From: Pycnococcus provasolii
Taxonomy: Eukaryota; Chlorophyta; Pseudoscourfieldiophyceae; Pseudoscourfieldiales
DNA: 64,000 bases
Assembly (NCBI GenBank): GCA_049487715.1
Contig: CP150556.1
Location: 784,506-848,505, forward strand
Direction of reading: 5' to 3'
Shown here: one piece after another, positions 30,645 through 39,840 of the stretch
Layout of the letters: each line of letters opens with the position of its first letter
Position numbering within the stretch: position 1 is the stretch's first letter
Made by a program: the position numbers and the translations under genes
The notes under the pieces: model-generated
The model's database searches: none
The model's input: only the letters and a program-made list of their open reading frames with translations
Told to the model about the DNA's origin: nothing

Positions 30645-31073
30645 CTAGAAGTTGTAGTCGCCCGGCGGCATCTCAGGCATGACGAAGTCCTCCTCCGGCG
30701 GGTCCGGCTCGACGATGGGCTTGCCCTCGTCGTCGAGTGGCCACGGATTGCCGTCGACATCCACCGGCACGTCGAGTTTCTGTAGGTGTGCCTCACTCCA
30801 CGGGTACTTCTTCACGAGAGCCCACTCGACAGGCTTTCCGAAGTTCTTCTTGAAGTTTTCCGTGAAAACGCGCTGCGCTTCGCGGAATTCCGGCGTGCAG
30901 AAGCTGAGCCTCGGGTCCTCGTTCTTGCGCATGTCTCGCAGTTTTTTGGTGTGCAAGCGCATCTCCTCGAGAAGCGTCGCGTGGTCCCTGTTGTCCGGGT
31001 CCGCGCGGCTCTCAAAGTCCTTAAGTTTCTCCTCGTCTTCCTTGTTGAATTTGTTTCCTATGTAGTTCGCCAT
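30645..31073 (-). CDS. Small soluble protein, unrecognised
   Basis: 142 residues, single exon, ATG 31071-31073. Strongly charged and helical: MANYIGNKFNKEDEEKLKDF, EEMRLHTKKLRDMRKNED; then aromatic/basic VFTENFKKNFGKPVEWALVK; and an acidic Pro-rich end (VEPDPPEEDFVMPEMPPGDY). No signal peptide or TM. The composition is like small structural proteins of flagella or respiratory complexes, but I recognise no family; the coding call rests on codon character and clean start/stop. Confidence 0.65.
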   Translation of the reverse strand: MANYIGNKFNKEDEEKLKDFESRADPDNRDHATLLEEMRLHTKKLRDMRKNEDPRLSFCTPEFREAQRVFTENFKKNFGKPVEWALVKKYPWSEAHLQKLDVPVDVDGNPWPLDDEGKPIVEPDPPEEDFVMPEMPPGDYNF

Positions 31074-31715
31074 CGCAAGCGCTCTTCAGGTGCAATTTGT
31101 GTTTGTGTTTGTTTTGAGAGTCTGTCTTGACTATCTATGTATGTGCAAGGTGCGCGTGAGTGGGTTGGGATGTGTGTTGTCAGTTTGTGAAAGAAGTGGC
31201 CCTCCCCAACTCTCCTCCATCTCTCGCCCTTAAGTGAACTGTTTCTCTCCCTTAAGAGGCGCTTCGTTACGAGCTTACCCCCTCACTGAATATAAATCAG
31301 TCCCGCCCCTTAAGCCTTAAACGCAAAGAAAAGAAAAGAAGGCGACCACATATGTAAGCCAGTGAAGAAGAGCACCACATGCACCAACACACGTACACGT
31401 AAACGACAAGCTCCTGTCAGCGTGAGCGTGAGCGTCGCCTTACACGAACTTACAGTACGATGATATTCGTTTGTTCTGTTTTGTTCTGTTGGAGGAGTAA
31501 CGCCGAAGAGGTTGGCTGGGCGCGTTGTCTTGGGAAAGGAGGAGGAGGGCGGAGGAGTAACGCCAATGTAGTACGAAGAGTTTGGTCCAGGTGTGTTCCC
31601 TGAGGGGATACCGGTTTGGGCGGAAAGTTTTGCTTAGGGTTTTCGGGTCTCTGGTTTCGGGTGAGGCTTTTCCCGTGCCAGTGTTTGGTTATTTCGGGCG
31701 AACGATGGGATAGAA
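31074..31715. promoter_or_regulatory. Divergent intergenic region with telo-box and CTTAAG motifs
   Basis: Three CCCTTAAG motifs (near 31229, 31249 and 31307), and an exact telo-box TTAGGGTTT at 31634-31642, about 75 bases before the plus-strand ATG. No other gene. Confidence 0.5.
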
Positions 31716-32859
31716 ATGGACCTCGCCGCCGTCGCCTCGCTGCTCGCCTCGTCAGCCAAAGCCGCGAAGAAGGCGACGCTGAGGAAAAATAACGCCGACA
31801 AGGATAAGGCGAAACGAGGAAAGAAACGCGACCCAACGGATACCGATGGGGCGGAGTCTGCGCACGACGTGCGGTCCATCGCGCTCGTCGACCGACCTTC
31901 CATCGTCATACTCGCGTACGCGTCGCGACCTTCTCTAAGAAGTGCGTGCACGCGCCTTTCAACTTTCCTCGAAGATGCGAAGTGGGCAGGGTCCGTCATG
32001 CACGACGTACCGACGAGCGACGCCGCGTGTGCTGCAGCGAGGTACTCGGGACACAACTTCACGGCGGCTGACGTCGAGAGATTCGTGCAAGCTGTCGAAA
32101 GCGCAAACTTACAACTCGGCGACAACGAAGCTGAGCTCGTCCGAAGAGTGAGACACGTCGTCACGGAACGTGCAAATAGCACGGATCCTGGCGATGGTAC
32201 CGTCGCACTCGTTGCGGTCAGCGCAACGGGCCTTGCTACTGACGAGCTTGCATCGACGCTCGTGCACGAGACGATGCACGGCATCTTTGAAACGGAGTCT
32301 TGTGTTCGTGCGTTTGTGCAGGAGTTCTGGGACGACAAAATGACGGCACGAGGACGTGCAGTGTGGAGAGACTGGCTGCACGGCCTGGGGTACAATGCGC
32401 GGTGCGACGACCGTCTCGCGATGAACGAGCTGCTCGCGTACCTGAGCACCGAGCCGTACGGACGACCGCTGTGGATGCTGGGAGGCGGACGCCGACGTGG
32501 CGAAGGCGGCGACGGCAGCGGGGAGCCCCTTTTCGAAGGCGACCCGGGAGGTGGTACAGATGGCGAGGCGCTGACACGTCTGCGCGACGTCTTCGTGCTT
32601 CGTGCGAAAGACGCCATACCGCAGCCCCATCCCGTGGCTGGTCCTGGTGCAAAAGCACGCTGCGTTTGGGATGGTGCGCGAAATGGCTCGTCGTGACGAG
32701 TCCTACATACAGGTACGTTCCGGGCCAGCACATCCCCGGCTACTCCCGCCTTGTTTATTTTGCCTTTACGCCCGCTGTCGAAATTCAATCCTAATGACGA
32801 ACCTTGATGTTGCCCAGTACAACCTGTGGCGCAACGCGCTTTCTTCGTGCGCGATATAA
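31716..32859 (+). CDS. Putative zinc metalloprotease (HExxH), frame break and C-terminal intron
   Basis: About 346 residues in the corrected model. The zinc motif is STLVHETMHGIF (H184, E185, H188) and a candidate third ligand is the Glu of MNELLAYL (E238), giving an HExxH plus downstream NExxAY layout of gluzincin type. N-terminus: Ala-rich helix and a Lys/Arg/Asp-rich linker, no signal peptide. Past residue 300 the frame must lose one base, most simply from the CCCC at 32625-32628, which then reads IPWLVLVQKHAAFGMVREMA; this continues to a clean intron (32713-32817, CAG|GTACGT...CCCAG|TAC) and a 14-codon last exon YNLWRNALSSCAI ending at 32859. Uncorrected, the frame stops at 32696. No family name is offered. 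Confidence 0.6.
32713..32817 (+). other. Predicted intron before the last exon of the metalloprotease gene
   Basis: CAG|GTACGT donor and TTGCCCAG|TAC acceptor, 105 bases. Same donor type as other introns in this window. Confidence 0.65.
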
Positions 32860-33183
32860 AACACCAACTAAAATCTACGAGCTTTTTCCCGAAGGATGAC
32901 GAACACGCGACCGCATATTCTTGACTGTGTTTGGTTCGTAACCAGGTTCTGACGCGACACACGCCCTCACCTTACACACACGATACACAATACACAGCAC
33001 AAACAGGGCCCAACTTGTATCTTCTGCTTGTACTTTTTTTTTCTTCCTGCCTCCCGTAACCCTAACCCTAATCCAAACCCTATCCCCCCCGCCGTTCTTC
33101 CTCTTCATGGTCCGTCTGTTCCTGATGCGTCTTCCGGGGTTTGACTCCTGGTCAACGTCAAACCTCCACCTGGGCAGCACACC
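32860..33183. promoter_or_regulatory. Ankyrin gene 5' flank with telomere-like motif
   Basis: CACACACGATACACAATACACA-like low complexity, a T run near 33035, and TAACCCTAACCCTAA at 33057-33071 about 115 bases before the ATG. No other gene. Confidence 0.5.
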
Positions 33184-34584
33184 ATGTCGTCCGAAGCGCG
33201 AAGGTTTCCCACGAACGCCGTCATGGCGGAGCCGCAGGACTGGTCGCGTGCGTCGTGGCGTTTCGAAGAGATGGGATTTGACGCCGCCCTGGGCAAGAGC
33301 GGCTCAGGCTTGCGAACATCCACGACCAACCCGTCGCTGGCTTCCAGGAAGCGGAGGGCTGCGCGGAAGGCGTTGAGGGCAACTGTGGAGGCTCTCGGAC
33401 GAAAGGCAGGCTTGGGTGCGCTACCGCCCGTCGCCGACGAAAGCGCCGAGTTCTCAGAAGCGGCTGCCGTGGCCGCTGACGCGCTGGCTTGCCTCTCCTC
33501 GGTCCCCGACGAACACCTCCTGGACAGAGAGCAGACGTCCGGGCTAACGCTACTCCAGGCTGCCGCTGCACTGAACGAACCGTCGTTCATCGAGGCTTTC
33601 CTGGCAAGAGCTGCGGAGCGCACGGCCGACGCCATCTATGCAACTGACGAAAGCGGCGCGACGGCACTCCACCTTGCAAGCTACCACGGAAATGGCGCCG
33701 CGGTGCACGCTCTCCTCGCGCCGCTCTCCGACGATGCGGCTCGTGGCAGGTACACCGCGCTGGCGACGCACGCAAGGCGAGAGACGGCGCTTGACGCAGC
33801 GTCGAAAAGAGGGCACGCCGATGTTGTTAAGGCGCTGTTGTCGCAGACTCCGCACGACCGGGTCGCGCACGCCGCGAACAACGCGCTGTCCTACGCGTGT
33901 CGACATGGATACGCGGAAGTCGTAATTTTACTCCTCAACGCCGCGGATGCGCACTTCAAAGATGACGCCGAGCGCGTGAGCCAGGCGTGCAACCTCGCGC
34001 ACGTGGCTTGCGAAAGTGGCGATGTGGCGTGCGTTGAGGCGGTGCTTGCGTACGGCACGAAGGCTGGCTCGACTGTCGAGAACATCGTGAACAACCGCAA
34101 GAGAGGTACAGCCGTGACCCTTGCGCACTCCGCCGCGACTGCAGGCGCACCCGGTGCGCCCGCGCTTCTCCGCTTTCTTTCGGAGAAAGGCGCGGACTTG
34201 GGGGAGCGTGACGGCGAGGGTGAGACTCCCCTCCTTCACGCGTGCAGGTGGAATCGTCGCGCGAATGTGTCGTTAATCGTCGAGATCTTGGGACCTGAGT
34301 CACTGTTCGACACCAACCTCAAGGGTGAGAGCGCTCTCGCCGTTGCAGCGAGCGAGGGTCATTCCGCGTTGAGCGAATACCTCGCCGATCAGGCGCCTGC
34401 ACTTTTGACACTCGCCGATCGCAGCGGGCGTGTTCCAAGGCAGCGCGCGAGTCACGTGGGGCTTGGATACAAGTTGGCTGACCGCGCACGGAAGTCGTTG
34501 AACGTGCCTTCGCAATTGGTGTCGGGTGGAGCACATCCAGGTGCGCGCTCCTTGCCTCCCTGGTCCGTTTCGCAACACATGTAA
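33184..34584 (+). CDS. Ankyrin-repeat protein
   Basis: 466 residues, single exon. The N-terminal 100 residues are Arg/Ala-rich without repeats. Ankyrin units start about residue 115: SGLTLLQAAAALNEPSFIEAFL, SGATALHLASYHGNGAAVHALL, RETALDAASKRGHADVVKALL, NNALSYACRHGYAEVVILLL, CNLAHVACESGDVACVEAVL, then GETPLLHACRWNRRANVSLI and GESALAVAASEGHSALSEYL. That is seven or more units with the TPLHxAxxxG core, a protein-protein interaction scaffold. No TM, kinase or other effector domain, so the partner and role are unknown. TAA stop is not shared; the CHD1 gene follows on the same strand. Confidence 0.85.
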   Translation: MSSEARRFPTNAVMAEPQDWSRASWRFEEMGFDAALGKSGSGLRTSTTNPSLASRKRRAARKALRATVEALGRKAGLGALPPVADESAEFSEAAAVAADALACLSSVPDEHLLDREQTSGLTLLQAAAALNEPSFIEAFLARAAERTADAIYATDESGATALHLASYHGNGAAVHALLAPLSDDAARGRYTALATHARRETALDAASKRGHADVVKALLSQTPHDRVAHAANNALSYACRHGYAEVVILLLNAADAHFKDDAERVSQACNLAHVACESGDVACVEAVLAYGTKAGSTVENIVNNRKRGTAVTLAHSAATAGAPGAPALLRFLSEKGADLGERDGEGETPLLHACRWNRRANVSLIVEILGPESLFDTNLKGESALAVAASEGHSALSEYLADQAPALLTLADRSGRVPRQRASHVGLGYKLADRARKSLNVPSQLVSGGAHPGARSLPPWSVSQHM

Positions 34585-34862
34585 ATATTTACAAACCATA
34601 ACTTAACCATAGACGACTAAATGTTTCAGAACCAAGTTTCGTGTGACAGGTGGGTCCCCTCTTGCCTCTGGATGGACCTTTGACGGATCCCCAAAGCCGG
34701 CCCAGGGCGGGAAGATTGTTACGAAGGAGAAGGGTCCCCTCCTCCAGCCGGCGCTGCTCTCATTGCTCTGCTCTTCTTGATTCCCTCGATCCAAAAACCC
34801 TCCCTGCTTTCCGCGCGCACCCCCCCCCACCTCTGCCAGTTCTGGGCCCGCCTGCTCCGCTC

Positions 34863-37800
34863 ATGGCTGAGCCTGCGTTTGCTGGTGTCGTCTCCTCGTC
34901 GTCTCAGGAGGAGGAGGAGGAGCAGGGGCAGGAGCAGGGGCAGGAGGTGGTGCAGATGGAGATGGGTGCTCGTGACAGTGGTAATGATGTCGGTGCGGTG
35001 TATGCTGACGACTCTCATGAGATGATGCACGACTCTCCTGACGACGACGACGACGACGACGACGACGATTTAGGAAATGATGGTGACGATGGATCGGACG
35101 ACGACTTTGACATCGAGCAGGAAACGCAACAGCAGGCGGCGGGTGCGGGGGCGGCGGGAGCAGGGGCGGCGCACGACGACGACGACGACGACGGAGACGA
35201 CGACGGAGACGAGTACGAGATGAAAATCATATCCGCAACGAGGTGGGTATGGGTCAAAAAGGAAAAGCCAAAGAAGCCAGCGCCAGTCAAACAGGCGAAG
35301 AGAAAGGGCGCCAAGACGAAGGCTGCAGCTGCTCCCGCACCACGTGGGGCTGGCAGACAAACGGCAAGCCGCGCAGGATCCAGAACCGGGGGCGCGGGAA
35401 GCTCGTCGGCGCGAAATGCTCGATTTGCAACCTTATCCGCAGAGGACGAGGAAGCACGCAGAGGGGCGCTCGGACTTCGAACGCGCGAACGTAAGACATA
35501 TGCCGAGGACGCGAACGACGACGACCTATTCGAGACGGACGACGACGACGCAGACGACGACGCAGACGATGACCACGTTCGCGCGAAGAAGAGATCCAAA
35601 CCGTCGGCTAGGGCTACAAAAGCTGACGACCCTGAAGCAAAAGCTCCAGTCAAGTTGGCCGTCGACTTTCCCGACGACAACCTAATACCGCGCGAGATCG
35701 ACAGCATCATCAGCCACCGTAAGCCTGGAAGCACGACGGAGGGTGGCGACGACGTCAGCTGGGAATCTGCTGAATTTCGCATCAAGTGGCGGTATCGAAG
35801 CTACCAGCACAGCGAGTGGGTCTCACATGAACAGCTCGAGCATAAGCAACTGCCCGGTTTCAAGAAGGTTGCAAACTACATCAAGAGGCAGAAGGATCGC
35901 GCGTATAATCGGCAGTACATGACGCGCGAAGAGAAGGAGGTGGACGACGTTCAGGTTGAGATGGAACGCCAGCAAATCGAGAGGTTTATGACGGTCGACC
36001 GCGTCGTCTCGGAGGACACCGTGACTGGGAAGCTCCTGTGCAAGTGGAAAGCGCTACCTTACCAAGAATGCACGTGGGAGTGGCCAGAAGACATCGAAGA
36101 GTTCCTTGGCGAGGTGGACCTGTTCCGAGACCGCGCGCAGGAGGCGCTTCAGCGTGGCGATACCGTGGGCAAGGCGAGAGCAAGCTACGTCGCCGAGATG
36201 AGACAGGCCAAGACGAAGCATCTGCTGCATCAGCCGTCGACGCTTAAGGGTGGAAAGCTTCGCGACTATCAGCTCGACGGGCTCAACTGGATGATCAAGA
36301 CGTGGTCGTTCAACATGAATGGCATCCTGGCGGACGAGATGGGACTTGGCAAGACTGTGCAGTGCGTGTCGATGATTTCGTGGCTGCAGTGCGAAAGGAA
36401 TGTTCGTGGCCCGTTTCTGGTCGTCGTGCCGCTATCGACAATTGACAACTGGGAACGCGAGTTCAAGAAGTGGGCCCCGAACGTTAACACGGTCACCTAC
36501 ATCGGCAGCGCGCAGAGCCGCGGCGTGGCACGCAGCTGGGAGTTTCACACGAGGGACTTCGATGCTAGCGGGAAGCGCAGGCTGCAGAAAAAGTCGCAGA
36601 GCGGGAACGGATACATGATGAACGTGCTGCTGACGACGTACGAAATCATCATGCAGGACAGCACGAATCTCATGTCCGTACCGTGGGCATATCTCGTCGT
36701 CGACGAGGCGCACAGGCTGAAGAACCCCGAGTCTCGCCTCTACCAGGATCTCATGAAGCTGCACATCGACAACAAGCTGCTGGTGACGGGAACGCCGCTG
36801 CAGAACTCGATCCAGGAGCTTTGGGCTCTTCTGCACTTCATTCAACCCGACAAGTTTGACAACCTTGGCACGTTCGAGGTGAAGTACAACATGCAGGACC
36901 AGGAGTCGATTCAGGAGCTGCACGAAACGCTTCGCCCGCACCTCATCCGACGAATCGTTAAGGACGTGGAGAAGAGTCTGCCGCCCAAGTCGGAGCGCAT
37001 TCTGCGCGTCGAGATGACGCCGCTGCAGAAGAAGTACTACAAGATGATTCTGAGTCGCAACTTCGACGCGCTCAACAAGGGCGTGCGCGGGCCGCAGGTG
37101 ACTCTGCTGAACGTCATCATGGAGCTGAAGAAGTGCTGCAACCACCCGTTCCTGTTCGAGAGCGCGGAGGCGGAGGTGTTTGGCGGAGTGGACGGCAGCA
37201 CGAGCGGATACGGCGACCGCGTGGCGATGAGCAGTGGCAAGGTCAACCTGCTCGACCAGCTGCTGAGGCGGTTGAAGGAGACGGGTCATCGCGTTCTCAT
37301 ATTCTCGCAGATGGTGAGAATGCTCGACATCCTCGAGGATTACCTCACCAATCGAGGTTGGGCGCACCAGAGGCTCGACGGCTCCACGTCGGCATCACGG
37401 CGCAAGGAGGCGATGGAGCACTTCAACGCGCCGGGCAGCCAGGACTTCTGCTTCCTGCTCAGCACGCGCGCGGGCGGGCTTGGTATCAATCTAGCAACCG
37501 CCGACACGGTCGTGCTGTTCGACAGCGACTGGAACCCGCAGAATGACCTGCAGGCGATGGCCCGCGCTCATCGCATAGGTCAGACGCAGAGCGTGAACAT
37601 ATACCGCTTCGTGACGAAGGACAGCGTAGAGGAGGATATTATCGAGCGAGCGAAGTCCAAAATGGTGCTGGATGCGCTTGTCATCCAGAAGATGGATGCC
37701 AGCGGAGGCGTGGGGGATCCGGCGCTCGAGGGTGGCGGTGGCGGTGGCGGCGGCGTGAGCAAGAAGATTAACGCGAATATGCCATTCGACAAGAAGGACC

Positions 37801-39524
37801 TGGATCAGATTCTGAAGTTTGGCGCGCAGCAGCTTTTCGCGGAGGAGGATGCAAAGGCTGAGGGCGGAGATGCCGCCGGGGATGGTGCGAACGCTGCCGC
37901 GGCATCGGCTGCCGGCGCGCTCGACCTCGACGAGATTCTGTCACGTGCGGAGCAGATGAACACGACGGCGGCTGACGCGGTTCCAGACGCTGCGAAAGAG
38001 CTGCTGGGCGGTTTTGGAAACGTCTCAAACTTTGCGCACAGCGCAGAAGATGACGCTGCTTTTTGGGAAAAGCTCATCCCTGTGCAGGAACGCATCGCGG
38101 CGAAGGAGGAGGAGGAGCAGGTTCTGCTACCTAGACAGGCTCGGATGCAGCAGGTGAACTACAACGAGGGTGGCGGAGGTTTGGGTGCGGGCAGCAGGCC
38201 GGAGGGCAGCGACGCGATTGAGAACGCGCTTGCCACGGTGTCTGCCTGGCCCTCGGTGTCTGCCGGCGGTGGCGGTGACACCGCGTCGGCTGGAGCATCG
38301 GATGCACCACAGCCTGCGGAGGTGCGACGGAAGGACGCCGCGGCACTTGTGCGCGCCATCAAGAAATTTGGGCGTGCCACTGGTCGCTGGGACGATCTTG
38401 CAAAGGAAGCTGGCATGCCGTTTAACGATCCCGCCGTGACCGCGTCGCATGGGGAGGTTCTCATGAGTGCTCTTCTCGGTGCATGCGCGAAGGCGCTGTT
38501 TTCAGCTGTCGAGAGGTCGATCGAACCGAAGGAGGCTTTGGTGAACTTCTTTGGACATCCTGTGAAAGCAGCCGAGATTCATGGGCGATGTGACGAGCTG
38601 GACGTGCTCGCGGAGAAGGTGGCGAAGGCGGAGGCTAAGGGTAGCGCGTTAACCTTTCGCCTCGCCGCGAACGAGGCTGTGCGCACGCCACCATGGGGAA
38701 AGGCGGTGGACTGGAAGTCAAACGACGATGCCATGCTGCTACTCGGCGTGCATCGATACGGCTTCGGTGCATGGACGGCCGTGGAGCAGGACGACAGCTT
38801 GCAGCTAAGGGAGAAGCTCAGCCCGACGGACGATCCCATGAAAGGGCCAAAGGCGAGCCAGCTCGACGCGAGGGCTGCGGCTCTCCTTCGCAAGCTCCTC
38901 GCGGTGAAAGATATGGCTGCCGCCGCTGCGGAGCGAGGTGGCACGAAACGCAAGCGTGCCGCGAATAAGGCTGACGGTGCCGAGGTTGGTGCACCACCTC
39001 CTCCCCCGCCTCCGCCATCATCGTCTGGCGGTGTTGGTGGTGGCGGCAGTGCGTTGCATGCTGCTGCTGCTCCTGCTGCTGCTAAGCCGAAGAAGCCCAG
39101 GGCATCGGGCCAAGGTGCCGTTGCCGGTGCCGCCACGAAAAAGAAGCAGCCACCCCCCCCTCCCCCCACTGCGGCTGCCGTTCCACCGCCACTGGATCAA
39201 GCGACGACAGACGAGGCGAAGCAGCGGATGCGTCCCGTAAAGGATACGCTGCAAAAGCTTCGAGAGCTCGGTCGCCGTGACGACCTGGAGCCCACTTTCA
39301 TCCAGAAGAAGACGAAGAAGTACCTGATGACTTGCGGGCAACAAGTTGACAACGTGCTCAGTCAGCTTCGTGCTAGCGGGGCACCTGCGCACATCGAGCA
39401 GCTCGAGCGAGCAATGTGGCAGTACGTCGCTTCTTCTGTGTCCTTTCCTGGAACGAACGAAGAGAAGGGTAAGAAAATTCAGAAGAAATACTTGAAGTTC
39501 AAGCGAGAATCTTCTTCTCTCTGA
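34863..39524 (+). CDS. CHD1: CHD1-type chromatin-remodelling ATPase
   Basis: 1553 residues from the first true ATG (34863); the open frame extends upstream without ATG. Order: acidic N-terminus with poly-Asp runs (1-260); chromodomain 1 (about 268-345, FRIKWRYRSYQHSEWVSHEQL); chromodomain 2 (about 370-425, LLCKWKALPYQECTWEWP); SNF2 ATPase (from about 465: LRDYQLDGLNWM, DEMGLGKT Walker A, VVDEAHRLKN DEAH box at about 612); helicase C lobe (about 795-920, RAGGLGINLATADTV and QAMARAHRIGQ); SANT/SLIDE-like region (about 1155-1350); Pro-rich linkers; and the C-terminal CHCT/DUF4208 helical domain (about 1450-1545). CHD1 slides and spaces nucleosomes behind RNA polymerase II and reads H3K4 methylation, the mark written by the DPY30-containing complex also encoded here. 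Confidence 0.95.
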   Translation: MAEPAFAGVVSSSSQEEEEEQGQEQGQEVVQMEMGARDSGNDVGAVYADDSHEMMHDSPDDDDDDDDDDLGNDGDDGSDDDFDIEQETQQQAAGAGAAGAGAAHDDDDDDGDDDGDEYEMKIISATRWVWVKKEKPKKPAPVKQAKRKGAKTKAAAAPAPRGAGRQTASRAGSRTGGAGSSSARNARFATLSAEDEEARRGALGLRTRERKTYAEDANDDDLFETDDDDADDDADDDHVRAKKRSKPSARATKADDPEAKAPVKLAVDFPDDNLIPREIDSIISHRKPGSTTEGGDDVSWESAEFRIKWRYRSYQHSEWVSHEQLEHKQLPGFKKVANYIKRQKDRAYNRQYMTREEKEVDDVQVEMERQQIERFMTVDRVVSEDTVTGKLLCKWKALPYQECTWEWPEDIEEFLGEVDLFRDRAQEALQRGDTVGKARASYVAEMRQAKTKHLLHQPSTLKGGKLRDYQLDGLNWMIKTWSFNMNGILADEMGLGKTVQCVSMISWLQCERNVRGPFLVVVPLSTIDNWEREFKKWAPNVNTVTYIGSAQSRGVARSWEFHTRDFDASGKRRLQKKSQSGNGYMMNVLLTTYEIIMQDSTNLMSVPWAYLVVDEAHRLKNPESRLYQDLMKLHIDNKLLVTGTPLQNSIQELWALLHFIQPDKFDNLGTFEVKYNMQDQESIQELHETLRPHLIRRIVKDVEKSLPPKSERILRVEMTPLQKKYYKMILSRNFDALNKGVRGPQVTLLNVIMELKKCCNHPFLFESAEAEVFGGVDGSTSGYGDRVAMSSGKVNLLDQLLRRLKETGHRVLIFSQMVRMLDILEDYLTNRGWAHQRLDGSTSASRRKEAMEHFNAPGSQDFCFLLSTRAGGLGINLATADTVVLFDSDWNPQNDLQAMARAHRIGQTQSVNIYRFVTKDSVEEDIIERAKSKMVLDALVIQKMDASGGVGDPALEGGGGGGGGVSKKINANMPFDKKDLDQILKFGAQQLFAEEDAKAEGGDAAGDGANAAAASAAGALDLDEILSRAEQMNTTAADAVPDAAKELLGGFGNVSNFAHSAEDDAAFWEKLIPVQERIAAKEEEEQVLLPRQARMQQVNYNEGGGGLGAGSRPEGSDAIENALATVSAWPSVSAGGGGDTASAGASDAPQPAEVRRKDAAALVRAIKKFGRATGRWDDLAKEAGMPFNDPAVTASHGEVLMSALLGACAKALFSAVERSIEPKEALVNFFGHPVKAAEIHGRCDELDVLAEKVAKAEAKGSALTFRLAANEAVRTPPWGKAVDWKSNDDAMLLLGVHRYGFGAWTAVEQDDSLQLREKLSPTDDPMKGPKASQLDARAAALLRKLLAVKDMAAAAAERGGTKRKRAANKADGAEVGAPPPPPPPPSSSGGVGGGGSALHAAAAPAAAKPKKPRASGQGAVAGAATKKKQPPPPPPTAAAVPPPLDQATTDEAKQRMRPVKDTLQKLRELGRRDDLEPTFIQKKTKKYLMTCGQQVDNVLSQLRASGAPAHIEQLERAMWQYVASSVSFPGTNEEKGKKIQKKYLKFKRESSSL

Positions 39525-39840
39525 CCGAGCTCTGGTTGATGGAGTACGTATATTGCTACTGCCACATATAGGCATAATGTTGAAGTTTCTTCATTTGTTT
39601 GTTGTAAAGAGAACACCACGAAATTACGATAGAAGTGAGAGTGGGCAGTGGGGCACCACACACAACATGTCTGTAGAAATGTCTTTTTTAAAGGTTACTT
39701 TCTGCGACCGAGAAGCCGCGAAGGGCTTGCAAGCAGCAACCGTAAACCCCCCCGCACTCCACTGCTTTCCGCCGCACCAAAGCTTTTTTGTTTTTGTTTT
39801 TGTTTTTCTGTATTGAGTAAGGAAACAGTCTCAATCCAAT
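39525..39840. other. Convergent spacer between CHD1 and atpC
   Basis: AT-rich, with TTTTTTGTTTTTGTTTTTG at about 39784-39805. Both genes end here; no gene seen. Confidence 0.5.

Noticed and set aside
34650-34862. Upstream extension of CHD1
   Set aside because: Opens at GTG, is Pro/Arg/Ser low complexity, and the first ATG (34863) gives a standard acidic CHD1 N-terminus.
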